Assembly: GCA_029204225.1 (NCBI GenBank)
Contig: CM055110.1
Location: forward strand, 1,575,672 to 1,639,671
Direction: 5' to 3'
DNA length: 64,000 nucleotides
DNA from: Diphasiastrum complanatum
Lineage: Eukaryota > Streptophyta > Lycopodiopsida > Lycopodiales > Lycopodiaceae
Shown here: in pieces, positions 38,040-51,100 of the stretch
How the letters are laid out: each line of letters begins with the position of its first letter
Numbering within the stretch: the first letter of the stretch is position 1
The notes under the pieces: model-generated
The model's database searches: none
The model's input: only the letters and a program-made list of their open reading frames with translations
Told to the model about the DNA's origin: nothing
Position numbers and translations under genes: made by a program

Positions 38040-38622
38040 ATACCCACAATATTATGCGCATATTATTTCGAATGATTGTATGATCTCGAATGAATATTTG
38101 TCTGCTACTATTCGTGTATCTCATTTACTTGTTTATTCAATTTCACACATTGCTTTAATCTTGTTGAATGTTATATTAATTTACAACGTAGATCAACAGT
38201 GTCTGTCTACATTCTGGAGGATTGTAGGAATGATATAGCTGGCAGTGACCAACAACCATATCTGAATTCCACACGAATTGATTTTATTCGTGAATGTTTT
38301 CGCTTCGTGTTTCGTTTCGTTTCACTTCGCAATCATTTGGTTTTCAGCATAAATCATTTTCAGAGCTCATTCAAGTTTCGTTTCGCTTCGTTTTGTTTCA
38401 TCTAGATTCATTTTGTCTAGTTTTGTTTCGTTTCATTTTGTTTTGTTACAGAGCCTAATTGATCTTTTCGCGAATTTTTCTCATTTCATTACAGAGCTTG
38501 ATTGATCTTTTTGTGAATTCTTCTCGAGCACGTGATCAGAATAATTTTGCAAATCATTCAAGAGACTCCCATCAGTTCGTCATCAAAATTTTACTGGAAT
38601 TTCAATTTGCACTTTTCATCAA
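38040..38622 (+). repeat. Copia LTR, plus orientation
   Basis: Shares ATCAACAGTGTCTGTCTACA and flanking sequence with the inverted LTR at 328-957. A primer site follows. The left boundary is uncertain. A TTCGTTTC-rich degenerate repeat occupies 38300-38440. Confidence 0.65.
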
Positions 38623-38634
38623 TGGTATCAGAGC
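38623..38634 (+). other. Copia primer binding site
   Basis: TGGTATCAGAGC, perfect match. Confidence 0.9.
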
Positions 38635-38712
38635 CACCCTATTATAGTCTGACATAGCTGAAAAGCTATCAGATTCAGGAGGCTAAGCACTCAAACAAAA
38701 AACCATTAACAA

Positions 38713-40800
38713 GTGAGAACACAATTCACAGCAATGGCTTTAATAAGCAGTATACAATCCAAGATCTATACAGTCCTCAATTCATCAAGATCTAACTTAC
38801 TAGCATGGAAGGTTAAGACCTCGTTGATACTAAAGGGAGAAGGATTATTTCCCTGGGTAGATGGCACCGAGGAGATGCCTACAACTTCAGACAAGGAGCT
38901 ACATGAATGGAGGGAGAAGAATGACAAGGCAGTAGCCGTGCTATCATCATCCATCAAGGATAGCTTGACTCTTGACCTGGCTACAGTCTCTAAAGCAAAA
39001 GAGATGTGCGATACTCTACTCACAAGATTTCAAACGAAATCTCACAGTCAGATAATGATGTTCGAAGATTAGCTAACAAACCTGCAGTGGGATGGTAAAG
39101 ACTTCACTTCTTTTATTAGGAAGATGAAGGATCTATTCCTTTCACTACACAATTTTGGAGTAGAAAATGTAGTATCAACAGAGAAACAGCTCACTTATAT
39201 GTTGAGAGCCTTACCAATATCCTTCCAAACAACCAGAACGCTGCTAGCAAAGGATCCTACAATGACACTCAAAAAGACAATTGTCGAGATTCGAGAAGAA
39301 GTCGAGGCTTGAGAGCACCTTGATCACAAGGATGCTTTTGACCAAGCTCTCTACATCAACAAAGAAAAGGAAAAGAAACAATTCAAGCCTAAGAGAGAGT
39401 CAGGTTGAAAGCAGGATCGAGATCAACAAGCATAAGAAACCAGCAAAGACAAATGGAAGAACAAAGGAAGGTCGAAACAACAGAGTGGAGACAAGAAGAC
39501 ATGCATGAGATTCCAACACAAAAGACACATTGTCGATTCATGTTGGCTAAATCCAAAAATCGAGTGTATCCACTGTCAAGGGTCATGCAGCCATGGACTG
39601 TCGCTAGAATCCAAGAAACAAATCAACTCAAAGCAGACAAGAGAACAACAATAGTTTGTCCTATGTTGAGGAGCCAAAGAACTCAAAGATGGATGAAGAA
39701 AAATCGAATGACGGTAATTTGACCGCCTACATCTGTGCAGATATGTGTGCAGTATCAACACCTGACACACGGGAGACAATCCTTAATTCATGAACTACCT
39801 CACACTTCGTTACATCAAGATGAATCATGTCTGATTTCTGAAGTGCAGATCCATCAAGATTTATCGTTCTTGGAGATGGACCAAAACATCAAGTGAATGG
39901 TATTGGTTCACTATGGCTCAACACAAACGACAAAGACAGACGACTCGAAGATGTTTTGTTCACGTTTGCACTGCAACAGGACTTGCTATCAGTGGCAAGA
40001 ATGGCTGATACAAAGATGCGTGTAACGTTCTCAGATGAAGCATGCAACATTGTTGATGCAAGTACCAGTACACTGATCACTCAAGGTAGAAGAAAAGACA
40101 ACTTGTATCACTTGAAGCTGCGCCTACCTACAGATCAAGTGCATCAGAGTCATGATGATTCACTAGATACTCTATGGCACAAGAGACTATGCCATATGAG
40201 TTCAATGACATTATATCAAACAAGCCATCATGGAAACAATTTTGCAAACAATTTAGCTACCTGTAATGTTTATTCCAAGCATATAGATATTCATTCGGTT
40301 CACGTAGCTCTTTACGTAGATGATGCATTTATTTTGTCTAACAACATTTTTCTTTTGCACACTACTAAGAGTGATCTGTCAAAGGAATTTGATATGACTG
40401 ATTTAGGAGCTGTTCATTCTTTGCTAGGAATTCACATTGCTAGAAATGGACTTTAGAAGAAGATCTATCTTAGCCAGCAGACATATCTAAAAGGCATTTT
40501 AGAAAAGTTTCATATGTCTGATTGCAAACCAATTGATACCCCAATGGATCCAAGCATAGTATTGACTAAACCTACTTGTGCTGAGACTGTTAGTCAAGTA
40601 CTCAACTTAGCGAAGTACCTTTATCATTCACTAATCGGATCTCTAATGTATGCAATATTGTGTACTAGACCAGGTGAAAGTACAATTCTAGCAGCCTCTC
40701 ACATGTGCGAAGTACAACAAGTGTATGGCCTACTAACATCAAATAAGTTTACTTATCAAATCCTAAGCATACATTCACAAAGAACTTGCTTAATAGAGTG
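38713..40800 (+). pseudogene. Ty1/copia gag-protease-RT element with integrase deletion
   Basis: Gag starts near 38734 (ATGGCTTTAATAAGC) with LLAWKVKTSLILKGEGLFPW and continues through FIRKMKDLFLSLHNFGVENV with stops at 39071 and 39310. A knuckle-like piece is near 39500-39570. A pre-integrase segment (DTLWHKRLCHMSS) near 40170 passes into RT within about 100 bp (VALYVDDAFILSNN at ~40306, EFDMTDLGAVHSLLGIHIA, FHMSDCKPIDTPMDPS). The whole integrase and the first half of RT are therefore deleted. RNase H is lost after ~40730. Inactive. Confidence 0.85.
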
Positions 40801-41099
40801 AAAACATCAAGATTGCTCCCAAATCAATGTTTCTCATCATTAGCCTCCAAATGGATCTCACATGGATGATATACAAAATCTTCATAATCTCTCTCTAAGC
40901 CATATCCTGTGTGAGACAACTCATAGTGCTTATTTATATCCACTTTGGCTAAGATTCCACTCATTTGCCAAATCATCATTGGTGGCTAGTGTTGACCTTC
41001 TAGATTCCTACAATGTAGGAGATAACTCCTACAATTTAGGAGATTTGACATTTGTGCATGCTCCTCCTTGATGGAGATCCGAGACCTCCCAGCCTCATG
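40801..41099. other. No gene seen
   Basis: Short non-coding stretch between two copia relics; (C/T)TACAATGTAGGAGATAACTCC-type duplication near 41010-41045. Confidence 0.5.
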
Positions 41100-41796
41100 A
41101 TGATCACTACAAATACGATCATACAATGTGCACTTTCTATGATCATCAATATTTACTTATGCTAGAAACATAAGTCCAAAAATCACCACAACTTGGCATG
41201 ATTTTTCTAATACTGAAATAAAAAAGTATTTCCATCTCAATAAGGCTAACTACTTTCTTATGGATATAAGTGTCCACTTTGAATGCTTCACTTATTCTCA
41301 TAAGAAATTTACAACTTACTTCTAAGATTGAAAATTTACAATTTTCAACATTATGAATGAACACATCATTCAAACGTCTTACTTTTGGAATCCAAAAGCT
41401 CAATCCAAGTGTATCTAGAGTGATCATCAATAAAGGATACATACATTACAATGCAAGTGTCATTTATCATAATAGAGCAAACACCTTGCCTAAAATGGAC
41501 ATCTACACCACTATCCATTAGTTGTCCAACACTTAGCAAGCTCTTAGTAAGATTAGGAATAGAGAGTACAATTTCTGGATCCAATCGTTTAGGTATTCAA
41601 GAGTTAAAGAGATTGTTCCCACTCCATCTATTCTACATTCTTGATCACTTGCTGTTAAAATAGACTTTTTACAACCTAGAAAAGGTACAAGAGTTGATAA
41701 GAAGTCCTTTTGGAATGTCATGTGGGAACTAGCCCCACTATCAATCCACCATGTGTCATTGGAGTAGCTCTTGCTTGTTGGTGTAGATGCCATCAA
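41100..41796 (-). pseudogene. Ty1/copia protease to integrase scrap
   Basis: The minus strand encodes TWWIDSGASSHMTFQKDFLS (copia protease active site) near 41754, then the pre-integrase NLTKSLLSVGQLMDSGVDVH near 41545. It jumps to the integrase core start YVSFIDDHSRYTWIELLDSK near 41420, with the zinc-finger region missing between. Truncated at both ends, with several frame changes. Confidence 0.82.
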
Positions 41797-41838
41797 GGAT
41801 GAATAAACAATTAGAATTAAAGTAGAATCACTGTGCTA

Positions 41839-42082
41839 CTGTACTGTGGGTCCTATTAGTGGATAAGGATCAGTTGGCCTCACCACGAGGCAAGTCGGCG
41901 GGACACGCGTCCCGCCAACGACAACCTGGGTCATGCATGGGTTGCCTGAGTGAACAACTATATGTACAGTGTAATTTCGTTTTGAGAAATACAGTTGCTA
42001 TGTGAGCTTGCTGTGGAGAGTGTTTTTTTGTCTCTGTTACTATGTAGCATGATCTGTGTTCCTATGCAAAGAAAATTCTAAG
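41839..42082 (+). repeat. Probable copia LTR, plus orientation, with GC-rich hairpin
   Basis: It lies directly before a primer site at 42084. No second copy was seen, so the left boundary is uncertain. It contains the inverted repeat GGCGGGACACGCGTCCCGCC at 41897-41916 (8-bp stem, 4-base loop). Confidence 0.5.
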
Positions 42083-42083
42083 T

Positions 42084-42095
42084 TGGTATCAGAAC
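42084..42095 (+). other. Copia primer binding site (one mismatch)
   Basis: TGGTATCAGAAC. Confidence 0.8.
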
Positions 42096-43369
42096 CGTAC
42101 AGGGAGTGTACACAGTACATCATCGATGTTGAAGAGAGCTTCGGGAGAACCATCTTCTAAGAGTTCGGGGTTTACGGCGGGTTGAAGATGGAAACATTGG
42201 TGCAGAGAGTTTAACACACGGAAGCTTGGTAAGCTTGAGACTATGTGAGGATTCAGAGACATGGGTTGTCGGTTGAATCAGAACCTCAGCAAACGGAATT
42301 TTGAAATTTCAAAGCAGGCTATTTGGTGTTTGTAGTTAGTGTACAATAAATTGGACACCGTTTGACAAACGGTGTGAAGCTTCAGCTTTCCAGTAGTAGG
42401 GCGACCTTAGAGCAATTGATTTGGCCAGCCAAAGAGCTGTGAAAAGCAAGCCAAGTTCAAGGCTGTGAGAAAAACCCTGGTCTAGGGTTTGGAAGCCAAA
42501 AAGCAAAGTTTTCTCTCTATTCTGAACTATTTTCTGAGCTATAAAAGCACACAGGAGGGCGCCCTAGCAGTGCGAGCCTGATCAGGAGTGGCCGTGGACA
42601 ACCGCGACTTAGAGAGAGAGAGATTGTTGAAAAATCCTCAAGGGAGGCATAGCTGGAAAACGTAGGAGGAGGAAGAGCCCGTAGGCAGATCGCGCATGGT
42701 GGAGAGAGATGGGTTCCTGGCGTTCCGAAGTGAGTAGTGCTTGTAGGCATGTGGATCAACGCACAAAAGCATCTAGGACCATAGGATGAGTCCCTATGAA
42801 GATCAATTATTGAGATCATGCTTTTGGAAAGCGTGTGAGCCTTTGGATCAGAATAAGACATTAGATGGCAAGTCAAGGGGCTGTGAAAGTTTGAAGGGCA
42901 ATTGGACCTTCAATTTCATTAAAAATTTTCATACTGAAATGGGAGCTGGGTCCCTTCACAAGTGAAGAGTGAAGTTTCTTCAAGGTGAATAAACAGTTCA
43001 AAAACAAAGAAAATCCCTATTTTTGGGTCCTTTGCCCGTTTTGACCCAAACGAAAGGCTATAACTTCCAAACGAAGGGCACTCGGACTGTACCTAGAAGT
43101 ACGGTACAACAAAACAGAGTGATTGCAGCGGAGAAAGTGCTCGGAGTGCGCCAGAAGTGATTTCACCATTCTACTGGGCATGAAGTTGGGAGTTGACGAT
43201 TGAGTGCATTTCGGAAGGCAACGCCGATTTGGCTTTCAAATTGGTGGAAAAGCGGTGAGTGGCCTAGTAAAGGAAAAAGCGCAGGTCATTTTTTTCAACT
43301 TCTAACATCACTGTTGGTCTCGACATACTGTTTTTTTAGCCTACGACAGAAGTTTCAAGCAGTTTTGCG

Positions 43370-45210
43370 ATGGCAAACATGGGAGAGTCCATTTTGAGTG
43401 AAAGTAGCAAATTGGACGACATTTCCAACTTTGCAGTGTGGAAATTCAAATGAAAAACATACTGATGGAGAAAGATGTGTGGGAATTCGTCACAGGTGAT
43501 GAGAGAAGGCCGCCAAATGAAACGGATATCAAAGTGTTCGACAAAAAGATGAGGAAAGCTTTTACCTTCATTAACTTGTCAGTGAAGGATCACATCATTA
43601 CCCACATATGTGATGCTGTGAACCCAAACAGGCATGGGATGTGCTAAAGGAGCAGTTTGAGACGTCAAATCCGTCAAGAATCATGTTTTTGAAATCAAAG
43701 TTGAATAGTGCCCGCATGGAGCAAGGAGAGCACATTCATACGTACATGACCATAATCAAGACAATGAGGGATGAACTGCATTTTATTGGTGAGCGCATAC
43801 GTGATGTGGAGCTGGTGCACAATGCATTGTACGACATTGCAGAACCCTATCAGATGTTTGTGAGTGGAATAGCATCAAGAGAAAGGTTGCCAACCTTTGA
43901 TGAGCTCATAAGAATCTTGATGCAGGAAGAGCAATGGCGAGAAATGGTGAAAGCTAGACATCAAAATACTGACGATCAGGCACTTGCGACATGCCAAAAA
44001 CAAGGCAAGGGCAAGGGCAAGAAGAAGTCTAAGCAGCAATTTGCCAAGTCTTAGGAGGATGAGGGATCTTTCAGTAAGACCAAAAAGAAAGGCAAGTGCT
44101 TCCATTGTGGTAAAAAGGGCCATTGGAAAAGTGAATGTCACAAATTCTTGGCAGAACAAGGCAAGGGGAAACCAAAGCAAGCAGGTAACCTTGTCGATGA
44201 GAGTGAGATTGAAGACTCTAGCATCTTCATATCTGCATTATCATCTAATCAAGATGATCAAGCGTGGTATATTGACTCGGGAGCCACAAGACACATGACA
44301 GGTAACAAGAATTGGTTCAGTAGCATGAAAGTGTTGGATAATGGAACATCCGTTTCACAGGCAAATGGCAAGGTGTGCAAGATCAAGGGGATAGGCACTG
44401 TTTCAATCCAACTACCTGATAGGAAAGGCAGGATGATCAGGGAGGTACTTTATGTACCAGGTCTGAAGAAAATCTACTTTCTGTTGGAGTCATTACTGAT
44501 CAAAAGTTGAAAGTAGAATTCTCCCATGATCATTGCTTTGTGAAGGATGTGAACCAAAAGTTCAAAGTTATTGCGGATGGAGTAAGGGAGCCCAATACAA
44601 AATTGTACAGGTTGAATGCTACAATCAAGGGGAAACATGGACTTGTATCATCCATTCCATCGCAAACTGAGTTGTGGCATAAGAGGCTTGGTCACTTGAA
44701 CTTGGGAAGTCTCAGTTTGATGAGGAAATTGGAGATGGTAATAGGATTGCCTACCATTGAAGACCACTTGAAATCGATGTGCGAATCATGTGTATATGGG
44801 AAGCAACATCAAGAGAAGTTCAATAAAGGGGGTGTTTCAAGAGCAAAGAACACCTGGATTTAATCCACACAGATTTATGCGGGCCTATGAGGACCATGTC
44901 CTTAGGTAAAGCCTTCTATTTCATGACCTTTATTGATGATATGTCATGAAAGACGTGGATCTACTTCTTGAAGAAGAAATCAGATGCATTTGACAACATC
45001 AAGAGTTTCAAAGCATTGGTAAAAAATCAAAAAGGTAGGAAGATCAGAGTCCTAAGATCAGATAGTGGAGGTGAGTACAAGTCTAATGACTTCAATGATC
45101 TTTGTGATCAATGTGGGATTAAAAGACAATTTACACAAGCTCATACTCCTGCTCTCAATGGTGTAGCTGAGCGCAAGAATCATATGATTGTGGAAAGTGC
45201 CAGATCTGGA
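43370..45210 (+). pseudogene. Ty1/copia gag-protease-integrase, broken and truncated
   Basis: Gag begins at the ATG at 43370 (ATGGCAAACATGGGA) after a 1.27-kb leader. It continues with a frameshift near 43440 and another near 43640 (SRIMFLKSKLNSARMEQGEH). The zinc knuckle is CFHCGKKGHWKSEC (~44098-44139), preceded by an in-frame stop at 44054. Protease is WYIDSGATRHMTGNKNWF (~44267). Pre-integrase is ELWHKRLGHLNLGSLSLM, then CESCVYGKQ. In the integrase core the first-Asp region is out of frame near 44860-44950; RVLRSDSGGEYKSNDFNDLC and NGVAERKN follow. Homology ends about 45210. RT and RNase H are absent. Gag resembles that at 3595. Confidence 0.88.
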
Positions 45211-45374
45211 GACGCAAGAGCCATAGTGTCATGTGTTCAACATGCTACCTCTTGGGTCAGTGTCTCTCGAAGTAGGGACTCTCCCCATGACAAGATTGGC
45301 TCTGCGGACGTGCAAGACTCATGACCACATTGTCATCGCCACATCCTCCACAACAGGAGACACCAAGGCAGATT

Positions 45375-46018
45375 TGTGAAGGATTTTAGATCAATGATGA
45401 TCCAATCCATAAAAAGATCTTGGGTTACAAAAGAAGCTACTCTACCAATCTCACCAATGTAGAAAAATCAGCATCTACACACAAAATGCTATGCAAACTC
45501 TAATAGAACTTGATCAAACATGAATGAAAAGATAAAGTACTTTTGCTGTCCATACAAAACCAGCAAGCTCCTATATTTCACACGTGTGGATCCAAAAATA
45601 GCAAATATAGATCATTCTACACATAGAATTGCATGCAATCACAAGTATAGTGCACCAATGGATAGTAGAACTGAAGAGAACCATGTATAAGCATGAAATG
45701 AGATAGAGAAGAGAGAATATATGTCTTTCCATGAGTTACATACTTCTATAACAGGTCCAACCCCTTTTTGGCCACTTGGCTTTCTCACCAAAATGCTAAC
45801 CCTACTATTTTTGGGTCTAGATTCAAAGTACCCAACATTCAAATTTTAATCTACTCAAACTAGACTTCTAACTTTCCCACACTTTCAAAAAGTGTTTATT
45901 CAAATGAAATTTAGACTAATGAACTTAGAAAAGTCAAACTCTAAGTCTAAAACAAAGCTGGCCTCAAATTTCTAAATATGAAAATGCAAATATGATCAAA
46001 CTAGTTGAATCTTTCACA
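45375..46018 (-). repeat. 3' LTR of the older nested copia element (644 bp)
   Basis: Minus-strand TGTGAAAGATTC start at 46018 and ...CCTTCACA end at 45375. A polypurine tract GTTGAAGAGAGAG abuts it at 46019. The partial 5' copy is at 55038-55371. It contains TTCACACGTGTG at 45577. Confidence 0.85.
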
Positions 46019-47529
46019 CTCTCTCTTCAACTAGTTTTAGCATAGACTTCGATAATACTCCAAGTGAAGTCCTATGCTTCATGAACAAGTCCTTTCCCAA
46101 TGCTTTGGTGAAGATATCAGCTACACATTCCCTTGAGAAAAAATGCTCAAGCTCCACCTCCTTTGCAATGACTTGCTCCCTCACAAAATGATATTGCACC
46201 TCAATATGCTTGCTCCTAGCATGAAAGATAGGATTGGTTGCCAACCTTTGGGCTGATTGATTGTTACAAAAAATGATTGGTCTCTCTGAAAAATCCATCA
46301 AGTGAAGATCCTTGATCATCCTCTTGATCCATACCATCTCCTTTGTGCAATGCGTAAGAGCTTTGTACTCGGCCACACTAGATGACAATGAGATAATGGC
46401 TTGTTTCTTTGACTCCATGATATAGCTCTATCACCTATGAAAATACAATGAGCACTAATAGATTTCCTATCCATTACATCTCCTGCATAGTCCAAATCTA
46501 AAAATCCAAAAAGATTAGATGATAATCCCTCATACAATATGCCAAAATCTCGAGTTCCAATGATGTACCTCAAAACTTGCTTTCCTAGCTTCCAATGCTC
46601 CTCACTAGGATCTTGCATGAATTGACTCAATCTTCCAACACAATAGCTTAGATCTGGTCTAGTAATGGTTAGATAGATGAGTGAACCAACTAGCTTCCTA
46701 TAGAGAGTAATGTCCTTGAAGGATCTTTCACTACCTCTTATAGTTAGTTTTAGATGAGACTCCATAGGTGTATCACTAGCTTTTGCATCTACCATATGAA
46801 ATCTTTCTAGAATAAAACTAGCATACTTCTCTTGAAAAATGAAACTAGATTGAGAAGATATAATGACTTTTATCCCCAAAATGTAATGCAAGTTACCAAG
46901 ATCATGCACCTCAAACTCCTTCTTAAAAGCACTCTTGATATCCTCCACATCTTGGTTGTCTCCACCACTCAAGATGATATCATCCACATATATTAAGTGA
47001 ATGATCATACTCACTCATAACAAAGCCTTTAGAGAGTAAAAAGGTGTTAAGCTTAGCATACCTTGCTTAAGGCCATACAAACTCTTTTGTAGTAGACATA
47101 CATGATTTGGTTTTGTTGATGAAATGTAGCTCTCGGGTTGCTCCATGTACACTTCCTCTTCAAGATCACCATTCAAGAGTGCATTTGTAATGTCCATTTT
47201 TCATAGATCCTATCCATAAAGTGTAGCAATGAGATGATGACTCGAATGCTTACCATCTTTGCCATGGGTGCAAAAGTCTCATCATAGTCAATCTCTTGTT
47301 GTTGAACATATCCTTTTGCCACTAACCTTGCCTTGTACTTGTTGATAGATCCATCTTGGTTTGTCTTCACCTTGCATTTTTATCCAATAGCTTTCTTGTC
47401 CTTAGGCAACTCCACCAATCTCCATGTTCCATTCTTCATAAGAGCTTGATACTCAAGATCCATTGCTTGGATCCACTCATCTTCTATCCTTGCTTCATCT
47501 ACACTTGTAGGTTCATCAAAAGAGGTTAG
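46014..47529 (-). pseudogene. Older copia element: RT-RNase H half
   Basis: Minus strand, C-terminal half of a polyprotein closely related to that at 48180-52133. RT pieces: QDGSINKYKARLVAKGYVQQ, DYDETFAPMAKM, HLIYVDDIILSGGD. RNase H: SLSSSVAEYKALTHCTKEMV, HARSKHIEVQYHFVREQV; stop within the LTR (LVEERV). Frame changes occur near 46415, 47015 and 47185. At 47529 it is cut by the younger element in the linker between integrase and RT, and its N-terminal half resumes at 53960. Confidence 0.92.
47525..47529. other. Target site duplication, left copy
   Basis: GTTAG, identical to 53960-53964. Confidence 0.95.
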
Positions 47530-48184
47530 TGTGAAAAATACAGATCCTAAGTGGATCTAAACTCCAAGATCATTGGCTTGAATGCTTGCACTCCAAACTA
47601 CATAAGCTAGGAATTGGCAGCACATTCTATGCTACCTAGAATGCAAAGAACTTGATCAAAAAGCATTTATCACAAATGGAAACTTCCATAAACATCAAGT
47701 GCGGCCCAAAATAGCATTATACAGTCCATAATACATCAGCCTACCACTTTTGGAAAGCACCTAAGATCATACACAATAGCTTGAAGACAATACACACAAC
47801 AATGCTCTCAATGGAGGAAGAAACAATGACAATGATCTATTGATCTCAATGAAGCATACAAAAGGTTTCTCCAACCTGTTCTCCACGACTTCCCTACTAT
47901 TTATGGATGAGGAAGATGACTCTCTCTCCTCTCTCTAGAAGGTACTTGACCCTAGATATTCCCTATATAGGAAAAATAGCTAAAAATGGCTTATATGACC
48001 AAAATACATCAAAATGGTCTCATTTTGAAGGGTATGAAGTTTGACACTTCATCATACTGAAAAAATACAGTAAATAAAAACATTGTGGCCTGGTTCACAC
48101 GTGTGAAACTCCAGAACCAAAACTATTTACAATTTTAGCCAATTTAGGCCTCAAACTAGCTAGGAAATGTTGACAATTTTCACA
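47530..48184 (-). repeat. 3' LTR of the young copia element
   Basis: 655 bp, TGTGAAAATTG...TTTTTCACA in element orientation. It contains the palindrome TTCACACGTGTGAA at 48094-48107. TATA-like CCTATATAGG and CATAAATAG lie upstream of GTGGAGAACAGG, where transcription probably starts. Confidence 0.96.
47571..48180 (-). promoter_or_regulatory. LTR promoter core of the young copia element (inferred)
   Basis: Reading the LTR on the minus strand, CCTATATAGG (about 47962-47971) and CATAAATAG (about 47899-47907) precede GTGGAGAACAGG (about 47877-47888). The second is at a normal TATA-to-start distance. The G-box-like palindrome at 48094-48107 lies further upstream, in U3. Confidence 0.5.
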
Positions 48185-51100
48185 CTCCCTCTTCAACATT
48201 GGATGCTAGTTTCAACATAGTCTTTGAGCACATTCCAAGATTAGATCTATGCATTAAATATAGGTCCTTTCCCAATGGTTTGGTGAAGATATCAGCCACA
48301 CACTCCTTTGAAGAGACATGTTGAAGCTCCACCTCTTTGGCAATGACTTGATCTCTCACAAAATGGTGAGCAATCTCAATGTGCTTGCTCCTTGCATGAA
48401 AAATAGGATTGCTTGCCAAGCTTTGGGCTGAAAGGTTATCACAAAGTATGATTGGAGTCTTCTCTGGTTCCAGCAAGTGAAGATCCAATAACATCCTCTT
48501 GATCCAAAGAATCTCCTTGGTGCATGTTGTTAATGCCTTGTACTCGGCTTCGGTGGAAGATAGAGAGATAGTTGGTTGCTTCTTTGATAGCCATGAGACC
48601 ACTCCATCTCCAAGATAGATTGCAAAGGCACTTGTTGACTTCCTATCCATTTGATCACCTGCAAAATCTGAATATGAAAATCCACAAAGGTTAGGTGTAG
48701 TACCTCCATACAAGATGCCAAAATCTCTAGATCCCGAGATGTATCTAAGTACTCTCTTTCCTAGCTTCCAATGAGCCTCACTAGGATCTTGCATAAATTG
48801 ACTTAGTTTACCAACCACAAAGCTTAGATCAGGTCTTGTGATGGTTAACCATATAAGAGATCCTATTAGCTTTCTATAGAGAGTAATGTCCTTGAAGGAT
48901 CTTTCATTACTTCTTGTAGTTAGCTTTACATTTGATTCCATAGGAGTAGAAACAACTTTACAATCTTCCATATGAAACCTTTTTAGAATAGAGTTAACAT
49001 ACTTTTCTTGACATATGAATGTAGATTTAGAAGTTCTAATAATCTCTATTCCTAAGATATAATGAAGTTTACCAAGATCTTGAATTTCAAACTCTCTTTT
49101 GAGTGCCATCTTGATTTCATCTATATCTAGATTGTTACCACCACTTAAGATAATGTCATCAACATAGATCAAAAGTAAAGTGATATCATTTTCATTCAAT
49201 CTAAAGTAGAGAGAATGATCATACTCACTCATAACAAAGTTTTGAGAAAGTAAGAAGGAATTGAGCTTAGCATACCAACTCCTTGGTGCTTGCTTTAGCC
49301 CATACAAACTCTTTTGGAGATAGCACACATGATTAGGCTCATCATGTGAAACATAGCCCTCGGGTTGCTCCATGTAAATATCTTCTTCAAGATCACCATT
49401 CAAGAAGGCATTAGTAACATCCATTTGCCACATATCCCAATCATAAAAAGTTGCAAGAGAGATTAGGATTCGAATAGTTACCATCTTTGCCACGGGTGCA
49501 AAGGTCTCATCATAGTCAATACCATATTCTTGAGCATACCCCTTTGCCACCAACCTTGCCTTGTACTTGTTGATTGATCCATCTTGATTTGTCTTGATCT
49601 TGAAGATCCACTTACAACCAATTGCCTTCTTGTCCTTTGGAAGCTTTACCAACCTCCATGTGTTGCTTTTGATGAGTGCTTGATGCTCATGATCCATGGC
49701 TTGGATCCATTCCTTCTTTTGAATTGCTTCACCTACACAAGTTGGTTCATCAAAAGAGGTAAGAAAAGCAAGGTTAGAGTTGTCCACCACTTGCTTTCCT
49801 TTTTCATCATAGGTTAGCCTTGATGGCTTAGCCCTTTGCCTTTGAGTCTTCCTTGAAGTTTGCTTTGGAGTGGCATCTCCATCTTCATCCAAGACATCTT
49901 GCACATCATGATGATTAGTAGGCACATCAACATCAACATCAACAACATTGGAAACATTCTCTTCATGAAAGATGACATCCCTACTTATGACAACTTTCTT
50001 TGTAGAAGGAATGTACACTTTGTAAGCCTTGCTTACTTCACTATAGCCAACAAACACACCCTTCTTTGATGAAGGATCTTCTTTAGTTCTATCATCAAGT
50101 GTGATATTGACAAAACATGTACATCCAAAGATCCTACAATGCTTGACACTCAGCCTTCTACCATAAAGAACCTCATGAGGAGTTTTACCATCCAAGGAAG
50201 CACTTGTCCATCTATTACATAGATAGTTAGCACATGCTAAAGCTTCCCCCCAAAAAGACTTAGCAAGATTAGCATGTAGTCTCATTGCCTTGGCACATTC
50301 ACAAAGGGTTCTATTCTTCCTCTCGGCCACTCCATTCTGTTGTGGAGTCCTAGGACTAGACATCTCCCTCTTAATCCCATGTGCTATACAAAAGTCTTTG
50401 AACCTATTTGAGGTGTATTCCCCTCCATTATCAGATCTTAAGCATTTGATCTTTGTATTGAATTGGTTTTCCATTTCATTCTTGAACTTGACAAATGCAG
50501 CAAACACTTCATTCTTACTTTTAAGAAGATAGATCCAAGTATACCTACTAAAGTCATCAATGAAAGTTGCATACATCTTTGCCCCACCATTGCTAGTTGT
50601 ACTAGAAGAATGAATATCAGAATGCACAAGTTGAAAAGATTCTTTAGATCTAGAAGTAGATCTAGAATAAGCAAGTCTATGAGATTTGGACAAGGCACAA
50701 TGTTCACAAACACTATTGTTTGCAACAAGACTTTTAGGGAGACCAAGAACAAGCTCTTTCTTTGCCATTACCTCCAAAGATTTGAAGTTGGGATGGCCCA
50801 ACCTCTTGTGCCAAATTTCTTGGTTTGTCAATTGCTCCCTAGCCATACATCCTTCATGATTAGAGATCACACATGCATCAAGCTTGAAAAGTTTACCATG
50901 CCTCCTACCTTGAGCAATCAAGGATCCACATTTACTTATCAAACATGCATCTCCAATGAACTCCACATCAAGTCCTTTGTCAATCATTTGAATTACACTA
51001 AGCAAATTCTTAGTGATTGAAGGAATGTACAAAACATTTTCAAGATTTGCTTTCCTATTTGTTGAAAGGGAAATAGGAATAGTGCCTATGCCTTTGATGT

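Noticed and set aside
50463-51020. 185-codon openings antisense to the integrase region (also at 58983-59540)
   Set aside because: Shadow of the real polyprotein on the opposite strand.
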